Assembly (NCBI GenBank): GCA_028023455.1
Contig: JAQFVV010000056.1
Span: forward strand, 2,544,001-2,608,000
DNA: 64,000 nucleotides
Source: Epiperipatus broadwayi
Lineage: Eukaryota; Onychophora; Udeonychophora; Euonychophora; Peripatidae
Direction of reading: 5' to 3'
The notes beneath the pieces are model-generated. The model searched no databases. It saw nothing but the letters and a program-made list of their open reading frames with translations, and had not been told where the DNA came from. Positions within the stretch are counted from its first letter, which is position 1. Every line of letters starts with the position of its first letter. This document shows, piece by piece, positions 24,599 to 41,664 of this stretch. Both the position numbers and the translations under genes were made by a program.

Positions 24599-24990
24599 CT
24601 AAAGCACTTTATCTTTCATTTGTTTGCCAATTCTAGCATTAAAATCTCCCATAACAATTTTAAAATGTTGTTTACTCTGATCGAAAGCCTTTTGTACATC
24701 CATATAAAAATCGTCTACTACTTCATCACTATGAGCACTTGTTGGGGCATAAACCTGAATTATCTGCATTTGGTATCTGCTATTAAGTTGTTTAACTAAT
24801 CTTGCCACTCTGTCTGATACACCATCAATCTCCACAATTTTATTCTTCCACTTTTTATTTATAATGAATCCTACTCCACTTGTATTTCCAATATTTGTGC
24901 CCTTATAATAGAGTATATGTCCACTTTTTAAATCAATTGCCTCTTCACCTTTTCTTTTAACTTCACAAAGTCCAATTAATCTTAACTTTT
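24599..24990 (-). pseudogene. RTE LINE endonuclease fragment
   Basis: The open frame 24599-24835 carries QIIQVYAPTSAHSDE and FKIVMGDFNARIG, the Mg-binding GDFN motif of apurinic-like LINE endonucleases. Upstream codons to about 24990 continue with GVGFIINKKW-like residues in the same reading sense, with breaks. The catalytic N-terminal Asn/Glu motifs are lost with the 5' truncation. Downstream (24230-24600) the end of the domain, including WTWKHPNEGTAELDYIL, is readable in shifted frames. Confidence 0.85.
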
Positions 24991-26570
24991 AGGCATGCAC
25001 TCTGAAATATCAATTCTAAGTATGTGCTCTAAAATAAATATAAAGATATTCAAAACCAAAAAAATTTAAGAAGTAGCATATTTCCTTGTCTTTTACTGAC
25101 TACCTTGCAAGATAATTAAATGTGGAAAAATATATTTGTGCATTAATTCAAAAGATTATTAATTAATTAAAAAAACGAATATTGATGTAATGCTGTTTAA
25201 CTACAGTGGATGCAAAGTCTGTATTCAATTTAAGTTCATGAAATATTAATTAAATACATTTTTTAAAGCTGAATAAATATAACCATCTGTTTATAAACAT
25301 ACAGAATTCAAAATATTACATAGGAACCCTTAATCCTTGGTGTACAACCTTTTTACATTTATGATCCCCTTCCTCAGATGAAAATTTGACTTGACCCCCA
25401 CTTGTGACCTTCTCCCTCAAATGAAAATTTGACATAATTTTGTTTTGCCTTGCCTAAATTATAAATATGACTATGTAAAGATATTCATAATAAAACAATA
25501 GTAGTTTTAATTAATATACAAATTTATATTTCCTCACATCTTAGTATTAAGCATGTACTATTTGAAAAGAAATTTTTGAAAAAAATCATATACTTATATA
25601 AAAAATATATGTATATATATTTTGCATATTACATTTTTTCATGTGATTTTTGTCTATTTTTTTAAAAAACAATTTATTATCCAAAACTTAAGAAAAGTTC
25701 TTAAAAATGTTGAGACCCAATAATTTTTATGCAACGATGCTTGAGAAGTCCCAACCCACAGGTTGCATACTGCTGCCCAAAATAACAAGAATATAAAAAC
25801 AATAATTTTTTTTTTGGAATTTATAGAATTTTTTTTTATCAATTCCACATTATTGCTATTATTTTTAATTAATTTTCATAAATATTAAATAATTACATTT
25901 TTAAAACTGAGTAAAAAAAAACATCTATTATAACAAGAATTAAAATTACTGTAAAGGGGGCCCCTAGTTTTATTATCTAATTTCAAATAAAATGTAAACT
26001 TTTATCTTTTTTTATATCTTAAAATAATTATAATTAATAAAGAAAACATCATCTAATCTCCAGTGTCTTTTTTAAACTATAAAATTACAATCTGATGCAA
26101 AACAACAAATAAGAAACAATAAAAATCTTGACCATTAGGATAAAATAAGATTTTAATTCAAAAACAATTTCAAAAGTAAGTTTTTGAATTGTCTTTTTAA
26201 ATATCTCTTATAAATTTTCATCCAAAAAATTATTTTAGATTAGCTTCTAATTCATCTTTTATAGTTTATTTTTATTTTTAAAAAACAACAACTTATATCC
26301 AAACTTCTGGATTAGTGATGTGAATATTGACTCAAGTGAAGGATTCTGGGTCATCCCAAGATAAAAACATTATGGAAATATTTTCAAAGCTCAAATACTA
26401 TATATATTGGTTACTGGAGACAGTAAAAGCTACCCATGAAGCTGATTACAATGATGGTAAGCAAAAGTTGATAACAGTGAAATGAAAAGAAGTATTAAAA
26501 TGAAAGTAGTAATATGATGACTCATTTGAAGAATTGGGTAACAAAATAAATTATGTATTTTCTTTTTTAA
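24991..26570. other. AT-rich spacer
   Basis: No gene or element was recognised. The sequence is dominated by A/T runs and contains a GGGGGCCCC-like word near 25958. Confidence 0.5.
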
Positions 26571-28244
<1,674 letters not shown>

Positions 28245-28260
28245 TATAAAAATGATTGCA

Positions 28261-28362
28261 TTGGTGGTCGAGAGGTCAGCGCGACTGCCTTGCACTTGCA
28301 GGCAGTTGCCCGGGTTGCGGGTTCGCGTCCCGGCCGATGCTATGACACTTAAAAAAAAAAAG
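28261..28362 (+). mobile_element. tRNA-derived SINE with poly(A) and target-site duplication
   Basis: The ~90-bp GC-rich body contains an A-box-like word (TGGTCGAGAGG) and a B-box (GGGTTCGCGTCCC), hallmarks of a tRNA-derived pol III promoter, followed by GATGCTATGACACTT and an A-tail. The flanks TATAAAAATGATTGCA (28245-28260) and TATAAAAATGATGCA (28363-28377) are a target duplication with one base lost. A second copy lies at 57612-57707 and a rearranged fragment at 38344-38402. Its very short body suggests little beyond the tRNA-related head. Confidence 0.9.
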
Positions 28363-28377
28363 TATAAAAATGATGCA

Positions 28378-29478
28378 ATATCCCTCATCCCTTTAATTTG
28401 AATTAAAAAGGAAATGTAATCGCCTAAGGGATCATCCACTTAATTACCCTCTTTATGGATTATTTTAAAGTAACTATCTAAATTTAGTATCATATATTCA
28501 CTATCATATTACTTTGAATAATAATAAAAAATTACCTGCTTTTTTTTACGTGAACGAGAATGTTAATTAATTCTAATTGCTTACTAACAAATTTTTATTA
28601 TATATTACAAAAAATATATAATAACAAATCATGGTCAAATGTTTATGAATAGTGTTAATCCATGTCAATACATACATTTTTACTCTTTCCCACAGATTTC
28701 ATATTAATAAATTCCTTCAGATGAACTTGATTATTATATTAAATTTTTGAGATTCACGTTATTGCAGACATCGAAACATATTAGTCTTATAAATCCATTC
28801 ATGGTACAGTGTTTTGGTTAAAATATTGACGATGTTTACAACAAATTTTCTTAATATTATAGCTTTTAGATAATAATATTTTGAGTTGTCTTATTGAATA
28901 TGAGATTCTCTTGTCTTATATAATCTCATTTTATTGACGTATTTTTTATGGTATCTTAGTGTATACACGTTTATAGAAAAGAATAACTATTATTCTGTTT
29001 ATATAGTTAAAGTGTGCGTATTATAATAATACTAAATTTAATAGATGATAATTATTCCTTGGCTACAGGTCGAGTGGAATGTTTCGTTTGAGACCTTAAT
29101 ATTGTATAAGTGAGCTATGTGGATATTGCACTTATTTAGTGAAAGATAAATGTCTCCTAAATATGGATGAATAATACAATATCATTATAACGGATTATTA
29201 TGAATATGAAATATTTGAGGTTTATAAAATGCGATGTAATCTTTTTTTATTAAGTAAATCTTAAAATACTTAGGACATATAGGAAATTTCACCATAGCCA
29301 ATCTTCTTTATTGAGGTGTGCATTTGTGTAAACAACACTATCTGTTACACATCAGTGCATATAATTGCCATCTTTTATTTAACAGCGGATTTATAAAGAG
29401 CTTTATGATGTAAGAATATTGTAGAAATATTAGTAGTTATTTTATATACATTGTATATTCTATTTTATTTAAATAAAA
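28378..29478. other. AT-rich spacer
   Basis: Nothing recognised. Confidence 0.5.
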
Positions 29479-29647
29479 CAACGATATAATATAATATAAA
29501 ATATTTTTATATAACTGCAATAATATATAGAATAATAATCATACACAAAAAAGCTCTTTTCGACAATTTGCTGAAAAGAGCTATTTTGTGTATGATTATT
29601 ATATATATTATTGCTATTATGTAAAGATATTTTATATTATATCGTTG
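29479..29647. mobile_element. Palindromic MITE-like hairpin, 169 bp
   Basis: Arms 29479-29561 and 29573-29647 are reverse complements with a few indels. The ends are CAACGATATAATATA and its complement, and the inner stem is GCTCTTTTC with an 11-nt loop. No coding capacity. The flanks are AT-rich, and a TA-type duplication cannot be confirmed. Confidence 0.75.
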
Positions 29648-32600
29648 ATTTATTAAAATATATGTAAAAGCAGGCTGCAGAAAGGAGTTTACTATTAACT
29701 GGCTGAAAGGAGACTTTGATTCCTCTTGGAGGCCTTAAGCTGTTATTATGTGATTATTCATATAGAATACGAATATGGGTGGGCTGCTCACCAACTCACA
29801 TTAGACAGCGTGGTGAGTTTATTGGTTTTTACCTCTGAGTTTAAAATCAAGAAACACCATGGTCTTTCTTCTCAGTTGCCTGATAAGGCAGAATGAATAT
29901 ATGTGTAATTTGGATCCTGTAGTGGGTTGATAATGGTTGTTGATGTAAAAGAAGCATAATGAATGAAATTTCTTTCCATTTTTGATGATTCTATTTTATA
30001 CAATATATTTTGTTTAATAAATTGTTTTGATTATTGTTTAAATAACGTTTTTGTGTTTTAATAATCATCACCACTTACTTTAAGTTTATGCACATGGCCA
30101 TATTATTATAGTTATAGTATTATAATTTTAGTAGTAAAAGTTTAATTATACTCTAATCCAGTTTTATAAGTAAATATTATTTTATGTTAAAATGGCCTTA
30201 TAGCTCATTCACACTACTGTTACAGCTCATTTTATATGCTAAAGTATGTGCTGAATGAAATATCAAAATTCCCATTTATATTCAGTCATAACTTGTGAAA
30301 CTATTATATCGATATTTAAGAGTCTTATATTATCTGGAGAGTATTGAATAATATATAGGTAAATATTACTTTGATACTCCTAATGTTATGCTAGCCATAT
30401 GCATCATGTTTTGCTGTTATTGATTAGAAATTTATTAGCATATAATATATAAGAAATGCTGAATAAACCCTGAGATTGAATATAAATATTAACATTTACA
30501 TATAATAGTACAGTAGCGGATGCTATTCATGTGACAGATATTTTTGCTTATTGATTGTATTACTATTTTGAAAGGTTAAACCAAATGAGAGGCAGTCACC
30601 ACTTGGTGATTGGTATAAATTCTATTACAATATATCCAAGGCATGACAGAAAAAACCAGTGGTGCATATAAATAAACCTAAATAACACATGAAAAGAATG
30701 TTGTAAAAGATAAAATCCCATGTAATAACTAAGTTTAGTGAGTTTATGAAATAAATGTCATGTGCTACAATAAAACGATACATAGGGATAAGTCTTTATA
30801 ATAAAATATTATGAAAATACAAGCAATATTATTACTAACACAAAAGGAGGAGAAATCTCAACTCACTAGCACAAATAAAAGACTCTTAATATTGTGGGCA
30901 TATGCCATTAAGGTTACATTTAAATTTCTTTCTTCTACCAATATCTACTACAATTAGCATTTAATCTATCAATCTCTTCAGTATCTCTTTGCCATGATCA
31001 TATAAAATATATTTGATTCTTATAAAATTTAGAAATGATCTTTTAAAATCTATGTCACATAAGATCCATCTTTTGAATGTAATTTCTTCATTATTAAAAT
31101 AAATTAAAATAACACAGTTCACAAAATTAAATTTAAGAATATCTTGGAGTAAGATGATCTTATTTTAATTATAAATACATTCTTTTAACTCTTTATATCT
31201 ATTCAATATTGAATGAAATCCTAGTTAATAAAATAAATAAGACATACACTTCCCCTAAGCTAATGATTTATCACAATTATGATAATAACATTACTATTAC
31301 TAACTAAAATAAAATAAAACATGATCTATTAATTTTATAAGAAGATAATAAATAATCTAGGATTACACTCAGATATTAAGAATAGATAAGGGTCTTCATA
31401 GTCATTCTAAATATCGTAGAATAAATCTATTTAAACATCTTCTAATTATGAACTGGGTTCTTGTAAAATTAAACTTTATCATAGAATAATAAATATAATA
31501 TTCAAATATGAAAAGGATTTTATTATAAACAAACACTATAATTTGAAATAAGCAAATCAAGTTAGTTAATGTGATCCAAAATGATAAATCAAATTATAAT
31601 TCTTTATTATGCAAAATACATCTTTCTTAGATGTAAATTTAATATTTAAATAATCCAATAAAGGAACTCTTATTAGCTTCAATGTTTATATACTCTTTTA
31701 AAAAATATACTTAAAATAATTAATAATATTTTATAAGCACTTACATTTTGGTTCATAAGTGAAATGATTTTTGGTTAATAAGTGAAATGATGTGAACAAA
31801 CCACTATGAGAAATTTCTTGAAAACAAATATTTATTCTACAGAAAAACAAATTCAAAATTACAAATACTAAATATATTCTGAGTTCACATAGCCAAAGGT
31901 TTTCACAACTTTTCTTCATTAAAATTTATGACAGAAGAATTAAAAATTTTACATCAGATTTTATAAAAAAAATAAATTCAATTGGATTAAGCAAAAATAA
32001 TCCAGCAAATTAAATAAATTTTCTATTGCTTAATTATCAAAAAGTTCTCATTTCTCAATGCATTCATATAATGACAATAATTTATATAACTACTGTCCCT
32101 TTTCATGAATATTTAACATACTCAATAAAAATAATAGCTTACCAATCCAAGGTTGAAGGAGTGATATGACAGATGTATATTATCTATTTATGCCTAAATT
32201 CACTTTAAAATTTTAAATTAATTATTTATTGTATTTTGTTCTCATTATTAGAAAAGCTCAAATATAGGACTTACACATCTACATTGAATTATTCACATCA
32301 AAACCAACCAAGAAGGGTATAGAGATATGGGTAAAATTCCTCAATACATTGATAAAAATCATTAAAATGCCAGGTAAAGCCACGGCAAAATATTACAAAT
32401 GCTTTACTAAACACACTATGAACAAAATCCATCTTCAAATAATTAAGTAAGGCAAAGTGAAAAATATGATAACAGTTCATAAAATGCATGTACATTTGAG
32501 GGCTAATAAGACATTTAGTACTTTGTCACTAGTTAGGAAAAATAATGAGAATGCACACCAGAGACAAAATATTAAATAGGATTGCCTTAAATATAAGAGA

Positions 32601-34588
32601 GTATAAGCTACTATCTCCAAAATAAATGCATATGAACTTTTGAAAAATAAGCTAGAATGAGAAAGACACACTACCATCTCTAAATATATTGACATAAATA
32701 AGAATTCTTAAATATAGAAACTAAACTACTATCTCTAATGTAATACTATAGCTGGATGTGAAAGATGATAAATAATAACTAATACCAAATATGGCTCCAT
32801 TAACATTAGGCAATAAGTAAGCATAAATATATAATAGAAACATACATCTACTTATTCAGCTTACAGCATAACAATATACTTGTATAAATAAATAATTCAT
32901 AATGTAAAAAGGGAAATACATACTGTTTTAAAATATGCAAATATGATAAATTGCTATTCTGAGAACTTAAATTTGCAATATATATATATATACAATATGA
33001 AAATAATATGCATCTGAAATATAACACTGTATGCAAAAATCATAAGTACAAGTAAAATTCAACCTTTTACCATTTAAATTAAATAAATTAAACAAAGATC
33101 TTTTTTTTTCTTTTTCTAATAAACCATTAAACTGGAATAGGAGCAGGAACATTTGGCAACAAAGTCCTGTGGACAGCAAATATTGTGCCAGTCAAAATCG
33201 TGTATTCATTCAACAAGACCAATAATCCAAGCAAAAGTACCTTGAATCCAACCATGCACAAGATACATATGTCAGGACAAGGATGAATCCTAACCTATTT
33301 GCCTAAATTATTGCCTCTCTGACTAATGGATAACGTTTGTGATGACACTAGCAGTGCTTGGTTTTATTCTGTCCCAGCTGGAGATCATGGTTCACATAGA
33401 GACTCAAAATAATAAAGGGTTTATATGAAAAATCAATGATTTAATGGATTCTGATGATTGCAGAATGGTACAGATATGATTTGATCGATTACTAATGGTT
33501 TGAACTGTAATAATGATAATTCTTTATGGCAACATTATAAAAAAGTGAATTTACATCAAATAAATATTATAAACAAATAGAGTAATTAACCTTAGAGATT
33601 GGGAATGATGACAAACTAAGCTTATTTAAATGACAATATTATAGGAATTTATTAAAGAATTTAGTACAAAATAAGTAGTCTTTGTTTATACAACTTGGTT
33701 ATTTTCTTTAATTCGTTTTGATGTGGCTTTGACAAACAAGTAAAAGTTTGTTAATTGGTCAGCCAAAAACCAACAGCAATAAAATAAGAATTACAAATAA
33801 ATTTGTTTTATATATATTCAAAATAGAAAGAGGGCATTTAAAACACTATTCATTTAAAATCATTTGTATATAATGAGTGTGAGAAGCAAAATAGTTCTTA
33901 AATAAATAATCGACAATTATACGTCAGATTTAAATAATTACAAGATTTGTTTGTAAAGGACGGATCATGGCAGAGCATTTCAGGTTTGCTAAATAAAGAT
34001 ATAAAAGAGAAGAAGGCGAGCTATTATAGATTACAACAAAATAAATGAGGTGGCTTTGCTAAAAGAAATTCCTGATATGTACAGGTAGATAAGAGAAATG
34101 TTGACCCTCTAGCCAAAGCATGTCTCTGAATAATAATAAAATATTTTGAGGGCTGGACTTCCCAAACACTATTTAAACAACCGAAAAGGATCCCTTGGTA
34201 GAACTATTTCTGAGGGAGAAAGATGGGAAGTAAATTCCAAGGGAGAGTAAAAGCAAGCAAAAAAAAGAAGGTGAATAAAACTAAGCCTAGACATATATAG
34301 AGGTATCCTACAAAATAATCAATGAATTCCTGATTAAAATAACGTCCCTGACACGATAGAACCCCACAAACCTAGTCCACTAATGAATAAATCATAAAAC
34401 ATAATATAGAAAAGAAAGCACAATTAAATTTTAAAATATAAGTTTTCCACCTTTAAAATATTTCATTTATCAATAAAGGTATAAATAGTTTAGAAAGATA
34501 CAAAAAAGACTTAATTAACAAGGGCATAAATACAAACTAAAAATTGTAAATCATAATTGAATATTTTCGACAAATAAAATATAGTATG

Positions 34589-34589
<1 letters not shown>
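29648..34589. other. Long AT-rich stretch, no genes recognised
   Basis: About 4.9 kb with no recognised gene. Three degenerate ~60-bp units sharing CTACTATCTC start at 32608, 32671 and 32726. Slightly more complex sequence lies at 33180-33420 and 34020-34320; the latter has a TCCCTTGG/CCAAGGGA inverted pair. Frames of 60-72 codons at 31731-33179 are hydrophobic, unsupported and probably chance. Confidence 0.45.

Positions 34590-34678
<89 letters not shown>
34590..34678. repeat. (AT)n microsatellite
   Basis: About 89 bp of pure AT dinucleotides. Confidence 0.95.
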
Positions 34679-34681
<3 letters not shown>

Positions 34682-35109
34682 ATAAAATTCTGATAAATTT
34701 TATTTAATTGATTCCTAAAATTATTTATTCTTTCAGAAATAATTACAGGGCATTTTAAATGGAGGAATAGTAAACTTTAAAATATTCAACATTCAAATAA
34801 ATTTGTACGGACAAAACTAAAGGCTTCATATAATTTAGGGAAGAGCCTGTAATGATTTTTAAGTTAAAGAAAAAAATAATAGGGGAGGGATTAAAGTAAA
34901 GCTCATGAATTTTGTATTTGGCAATTTCAGTAAGTCGATAACTAAACAAACCGACAAAAAATAATTTAATTTGGACAAAATAAGTAAGATTTTATAAGAA
35001 TGATATTTTAAATTGAAAAATTTAAGAGAGATTTAAACCAAGCCAATAAACATACACAGATATAAAAAATAAATTAATATAGATTTTGAAAACAAGCAAA
35101 AAAAATTAA
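34679..35109. other. AT-rich spacer
   Basis: Nothing recognised. Confidence 0.5.
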
Positions 35110-35462
35110 GGCTTGCTGCAATGGAGACCTCAGAATCAATCAGTTAATACGGCAGTAATACGCAGACATATCAGCTTCCCGACACAGAAGCTCTGGCTAG
35201 ATGTTTAAAGCACAAAGCAGGAGGGCTGGGGAACAGACCCGAGCAAACACCACTTTCCCATCTTTGGCCGTATATAGATTAATCACTTCTCTTCGTAAAC
35301 CAATAATTATATTAAATTTTCCACTTTTATGTTCTGATCTTATCTAAAGGATTAAATCTACACGACCTCCCCTGTAACGCTCTTGCGTTCTGTGAGGTGG
35401 CCCTTTGTAGGGAAAACCCTACCTGCAGAACGCCCCAAGGGGATTTGCTAATTAAAAAAACC
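35110..35462. other. GC-richer structured island with nested hairpin
   Basis: About 350 bp stand out from the AT background. Near the right end, GCGTTCTG (35385-35392) pairs with CAGAACGC (35426-35433), and inside it GTAGGG-AAAA-CCCTAC (35407-35422) forms a perfect tetraloop hairpin. GGGGAACAGACCC and CCACTTTCCC words lie upstream. No open frame of note. It could be the end of an unrecognised element or a structured non-coding RNA. Confidence 0.5.
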
Positions 35463-37670
<2,208 letters not shown>

Positions 37671-38328
37671 ATATAATTACATGGAAAATAATATCAAACA
37701 TCAGAAATCAGAAATAGATGTGATCATGTTATAGCTTCATACTATGTTATTAAGTTTGAATAACTAAAAGAATCTCATGATACAGTGATAAAATGGCCTT
37801 TACTTTTTTTCCTAGAATAGTCCTTAAGCTCATATTCTTTCATGAAATAATGATGGCACTTCAATCTCTTCATCCAAATTTCACTCTTTTGCATGTGATG
37901 TGATGTATTGTGGCTTCTCCTTAAACAAAGTCAAGAATATCTCAGCAATTATGCCCAGATAAACCTGTTAGTCACTTTATTTTCCATTTCCCACTCTAAA
38001 TTTTCCCATATTCTGCTCCATCCCATTTCCACAACATAATCTTTGTCAACTCTATAACCTTTATATCTAAATCCCCTTTATCTTTTCCCAAACCCAGCAT
38101 AAAAAAACAATAATTCACTTTCTGTATAATCACTTTTTTCATATTTATTCTTCCATAACTTCATTATATGTATCCTTTCAGCTATCTTTAGTATTTGCCA
38201 ATTTTGCATTAACTAAAATAAAATTAATTTATTAATTTAAAAATCTGAAGATGGCACTATTGTATAGAGAATCTAATACAAACAAATTAATAATACAACT
38301 GATTGGTAGTTTTTTTGTTCTCAGATCC
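37671..38328. other. AT-rich spacer
   Basis: Nothing recognised. Confidence 0.5.
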
Positions 38329-38343
38329 AAAAGTAGTTGCAAG

Positions 38344-38402
38344 GTCAAGCGTTGTGTTCATGCTTTTATCCCGGCCGATGCTATGACATAGGGAAAAAAA
38401 AA
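38344..38402 (+). mobile_element. Rearranged 3' fragment of the tRNA-SINE
   Basis: The segment CCCGGCCGATGCTATGACA plus an A-run matches the 3' end of the SINE at 28.26 kb. The upstream part is replaced by a copy of local sequence (TGTTCATGCTTTTAT recurs just downstream, near 38430). The perfect 15-bp duplication AAAAGTAGTTGCAAG at 38329-38343 and 38403-38417 shows that it inserted in this form. Confidence 0.8.
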
Positions 38403-38417
38403 AAAAGTAGTTGCAAG

Positions 38418-39683
38418 AACTCTCAAAAATGTTCATGCTTTTATTTAGGTTTTGGAAATAAACAAATATTTTTCTTAATTTGTTTATTATATATTTGTGA
38501 TTATTTTTGCAAAATATTTAAGAAATATTTATTTTTTCATAAAAATTTTTACAATTACATTCAAATTTTATTTGAAAATAATTCTTTATTAAAAAAGTAA
38601 ATTTAGTTTTGTCTAGATAAATCTTGCAAATTTTAAATGATGGCAGATTTAGAATTTATTTATATTGTTAGTTCATGCTATCTACTATTTGTAAAAAAAA
38701 AATGGTATCTAGATACTATTAGAATGTAAAGGTCAAATGCTAATTAAAGTAGCTCAGGTAATTGTTAATGTTCTAACTATGTGGAATCATTATCAGTGAT
38801 ATTTGAACATTGTTCATGATCTTCTTAACATTATATATATTAGCAAATCTGAAATGATTTTCTAATATAACAAACTTTTTACAACATTAACATTTAATAA
38901 AAAAATCACTGAAGTGACAATAATTATAAATTTGAAGTATGTGTTCATAATTTGGTGTCAAATTACCCAAAAATTCACAAAAAAGTGAGATCTAATTCCA
39001 TATGGAGATATTGGATTCATTTGGTTTTACTTATCAAAACATGCTACTAACAGTAAGGGCTGAAAAAAGGTTGGTATCTATTCACACGCAAATAATTAGC
39101 GTAAATACTCATGTTTTCTGGTAGTTATTTAATTTCAATTATTAGAAAAGAGTAGTATTTTAAATATTTTTTTAGATATAAAACGATTGCTTTATTTCAG
39201 TTCTAAATTTTAAATTCTGATCAACTACTTATTAATAAAACCTAATTTTTGTTCAAATTTTTTTTTTATGCATCAAAATATTACTTAAACATAATCTGGG
39301 ATACTCTATAATTTAGTGCCATTATATGGACACAGTTCATAATCTAATAACCAATGGTCTGATAATAAAAAACAATGATTATAAAACATTCTTAAAAGAA
39401 AAAAGATTATTTTAATGACTTTCAAATATTTACCAATCATTTAAAAATTACGGAGACAATAAAAAATTACTTATAAAAACTCTAAATACTCGTCAGTTTC
39501 ATGAGATTTATTAGTTATTTAACACTTTTAAGACTAGAAATCAATAATTAAGAATTTTCTTAAAGAAAATTAAATTGGTCATTAAATTGAAATTTTTAAT
39601 CTAAAAATTTCCCAGTTCCCTTATTTATGATTTGTAAAAATATTATATAAAAAAGAAAAAAAAATGTGAATTTAAATTCCTAA
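38418..39683. other. AT-rich spacer
   Basis: Nothing recognised. Confidence 0.5.
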
Positions 39684-39795
39684 AAAAGGGCAAAAAACAT
39701 AATTTGCCGAAAAAGGCTTTTCTATGATAATTTTATAATTTGTAATATTTGTTGCTTGTATATATGTATTTTTAAACATATTTGACTATTGTATA
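39684..39795. repeat. PLE-2 left terminal direct repeat (pLTR)
   Basis: 112 bp beginning AAAAGGGCAAAAAACA, identical to 42501-42612. It contains a GGCAAA/TTTGCC stem followed by GAAAA, reminiscent of the 3' half of a hammerhead; the CTGANGA half is not recognisable. Confidence 0.95.
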
Positions 39796-39908
39796 CTTGA
39801 AGTGCAACATAAAAAAGAATTGGTTTTAATTCTGATTCTTTTTCTGTATAGTAATTTCGATATTATTTATAACGTTACTTTTGAATTAATACTGCGGTTG
39901 TTTGGGAT

Positions 39909-40692
39909 ATGGAGCATTTATGGAAGTATATGAGAGATAATTTGAATACGATTGATTTGATTAAAGTAAAGAAATTAATTAAATTATGTTTACATATGGA
40001 AAAAATAAAAGGTCAATTATCATATTTAAATAATTGTAAATTACATAACTAAAGCATGTATAATTAACGTTAGAAGGAATAAGAAGATTTCAAATAATAA
40101 TAAATTAATATATAAATTGGAGAATTGTTTGTTGCAGATTTTTATAAATGAAAAATACTACATTTTTAAAAGAAGTTTGGATAGATTTAGAAGCTTAAAT
40201 AAAATTATAAAACCAATATTAAAAAGGATAAATGTCTGGGATAATTTTAAAGATTTCTTAAATAATTATTGTAATAAATGGAATTATAAAATGCGCCTTA
40301 AATATACTAAAAAATGGGAATGGCTGATTAATAAATTTTACACTAATAAATCATGCAGATATGATAATATTCAGCAATCTTATAAGTCTATGGAATATAA
40401 AAAACATGTTTCAGACAATTTTGTAAATTTAACGGATTATAAATTTTCACGTGAACAAAGTAATTTACTGAGTAAAAATCCATCATTTATCCCATTTATA
40501 GACAAAGATATAAAGAAGAGGATTATAACAGACATTGAATTGGCACATATTTCATACAGAGAGGAAAAGAAATTACATTGTGTTTTAAATAGACATTTAT
40601 ATAAACTTAATATTTCTAACAAGGATTATAACTACAGGAAAATAATAAATGAAATTAGATATATATGTAATGGCTATGGGATTGTAATAAGT
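39909..40692 (+). pseudogene. PLE-2 N-terminal region
   Basis: A helical N-terminus opens with ATG at 39909 (MEHLWKYMRDNLNTIDL) and shifts frame around 40035-40060 into a frame open from 40030 to 40692. This segment is basic and helical, with KKRIITDIELAHISYREEKK near its end, and corresponds to the poorly conserved N-terminal part of PLE proteins. It stops at TGA 40693-40695, directly before EDKGCRFVVM, where PLEs have a Lys; a single base change explains the stop. Confidence 0.8.
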
Positions 40693-41664
40693 TGAGAAGA
40701 TAAAGGTTGTCGTTTTGTTGTAATGTACGCCAAGGACTATAATGATAGAATAGATAGTGTAATAAAAAATGAGGGGTATAGTAGATTATCTAAAGATCCT
40801 ACAAATAATATAAAAAATAAATATGTAAAATTGTTAAAAAAGATGAAGCTTAATAACATTATAAGTGATAATCAATATTATTCTTTATATCCTAATTCAT
40901 ATGAGAACCCATATATATTTTGTAAGATAAAAACGCATAAGGAAGATAACTCTTTAAGATTATTGTTTAATTTTAGCAATTTTATTTTACATAAATTTTG
41001 TAAATATTTAAACAAATGGATAGCTGATATTATTGGTTATGGACAATATTGTATAAAAAATACAGAGGCTATTATTGATAAATTGAATATGATGAATATA
41101 AATAGAAACCACAGTATCTTTGTGATGGACATAGAATCGATGTACCCTAGTATCCCTAGAATTAAAAGTATTAGTATTGTCATAAAGGCTTTATCTCTAT
41201 ATATCAATGATGATAGCATAATTAGTATTATAAATGAAGCATTGAACCTAATAAATAATAGTTTATATTTTAAATATAATAATGAATATTGGAGTATAAA
41301 TAAAGGATGGGTAATGGGATGCACGATTAGTGGGCTTATGGCATCTATGTTCATTAATGACATGGAAATCAATATTATAAAAGGCAGTATAATTAAAAAA
41401 GAAGTACTACATTATTTTAGATATGTAGATGATAGTTTGGTAATTGGTAATAAGAGGGCAATATATAAATTATATAAACAATTTAATAATAATGTTGATA
41501 ATATTAGGTTTACTATGAAAGAAATTGATAATGAAATAAGGTATTTAGATATTGAAATTATTTTAAATCAAAATAATGATATTATAATTAAGCATTTTAT
41601 TAAAGATTATAAATTAAGGAAAATTATATCAATTGATTCAAACAACCATGGATACAAAAGATGA
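40693..41664 (+). pseudogene. PLE-2 reverse transcriptase
   Basis: The frame continues that of the preceding segment after the TGA at 40693. Motifs in order: EDKGCRFVVM (RT entry), FCKIKTHKED, LLFNFSNFILHKF, IFVMDIESMYPSIP (first catalytic Asp), KGWVMGCTISGLMASMFIND (PLE GxxMGxxxS motif, with Gly in place of the usual Pro) and YFRYVDDSLVIGN (catalytic DD), then IRYLDIEI. All catalytic aspartates are intact. The frame ends at TGA 41662-41664 because of a frameshift, and the protein continues in the frame starting at 41661. Confidence 0.92.

Larger units (their letters stand above)
22262..24990 (-). mobile_element. RTE-like LINE, 5'-truncated, minus strand
   Basis: Reading the minus strand from 24990 to 22262 gives an apurinic-type endonuclease, a linker, a full RT and the C-terminal domain of an RTE-clade LINE, ending in a (GATGAT)-type tail. 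The 3' sequence matches two further copies in the window (36927-37670 and 48650-49000). The N-terminal part of the endonuclease is missing, so the copy is 5'-truncated. Several stops and frameshifts interrupt the single ORF. It is flanked by AT-rich DNA, and I could not assign a target duplication. Confidence 0.9.

Noticed and set aside
32298-33179. Cluster of hydrophobic minus-strand frames
   Set aside because: Composition-driven; no start context, no motif, and they overlap a degenerate 60-bp repeat.
33449-33475. CTGATGA near 33450 and at 56630 and 62311 as further hammerheads
   Set aside because: No GAAA with a plausible stem II follows within the usual distance.
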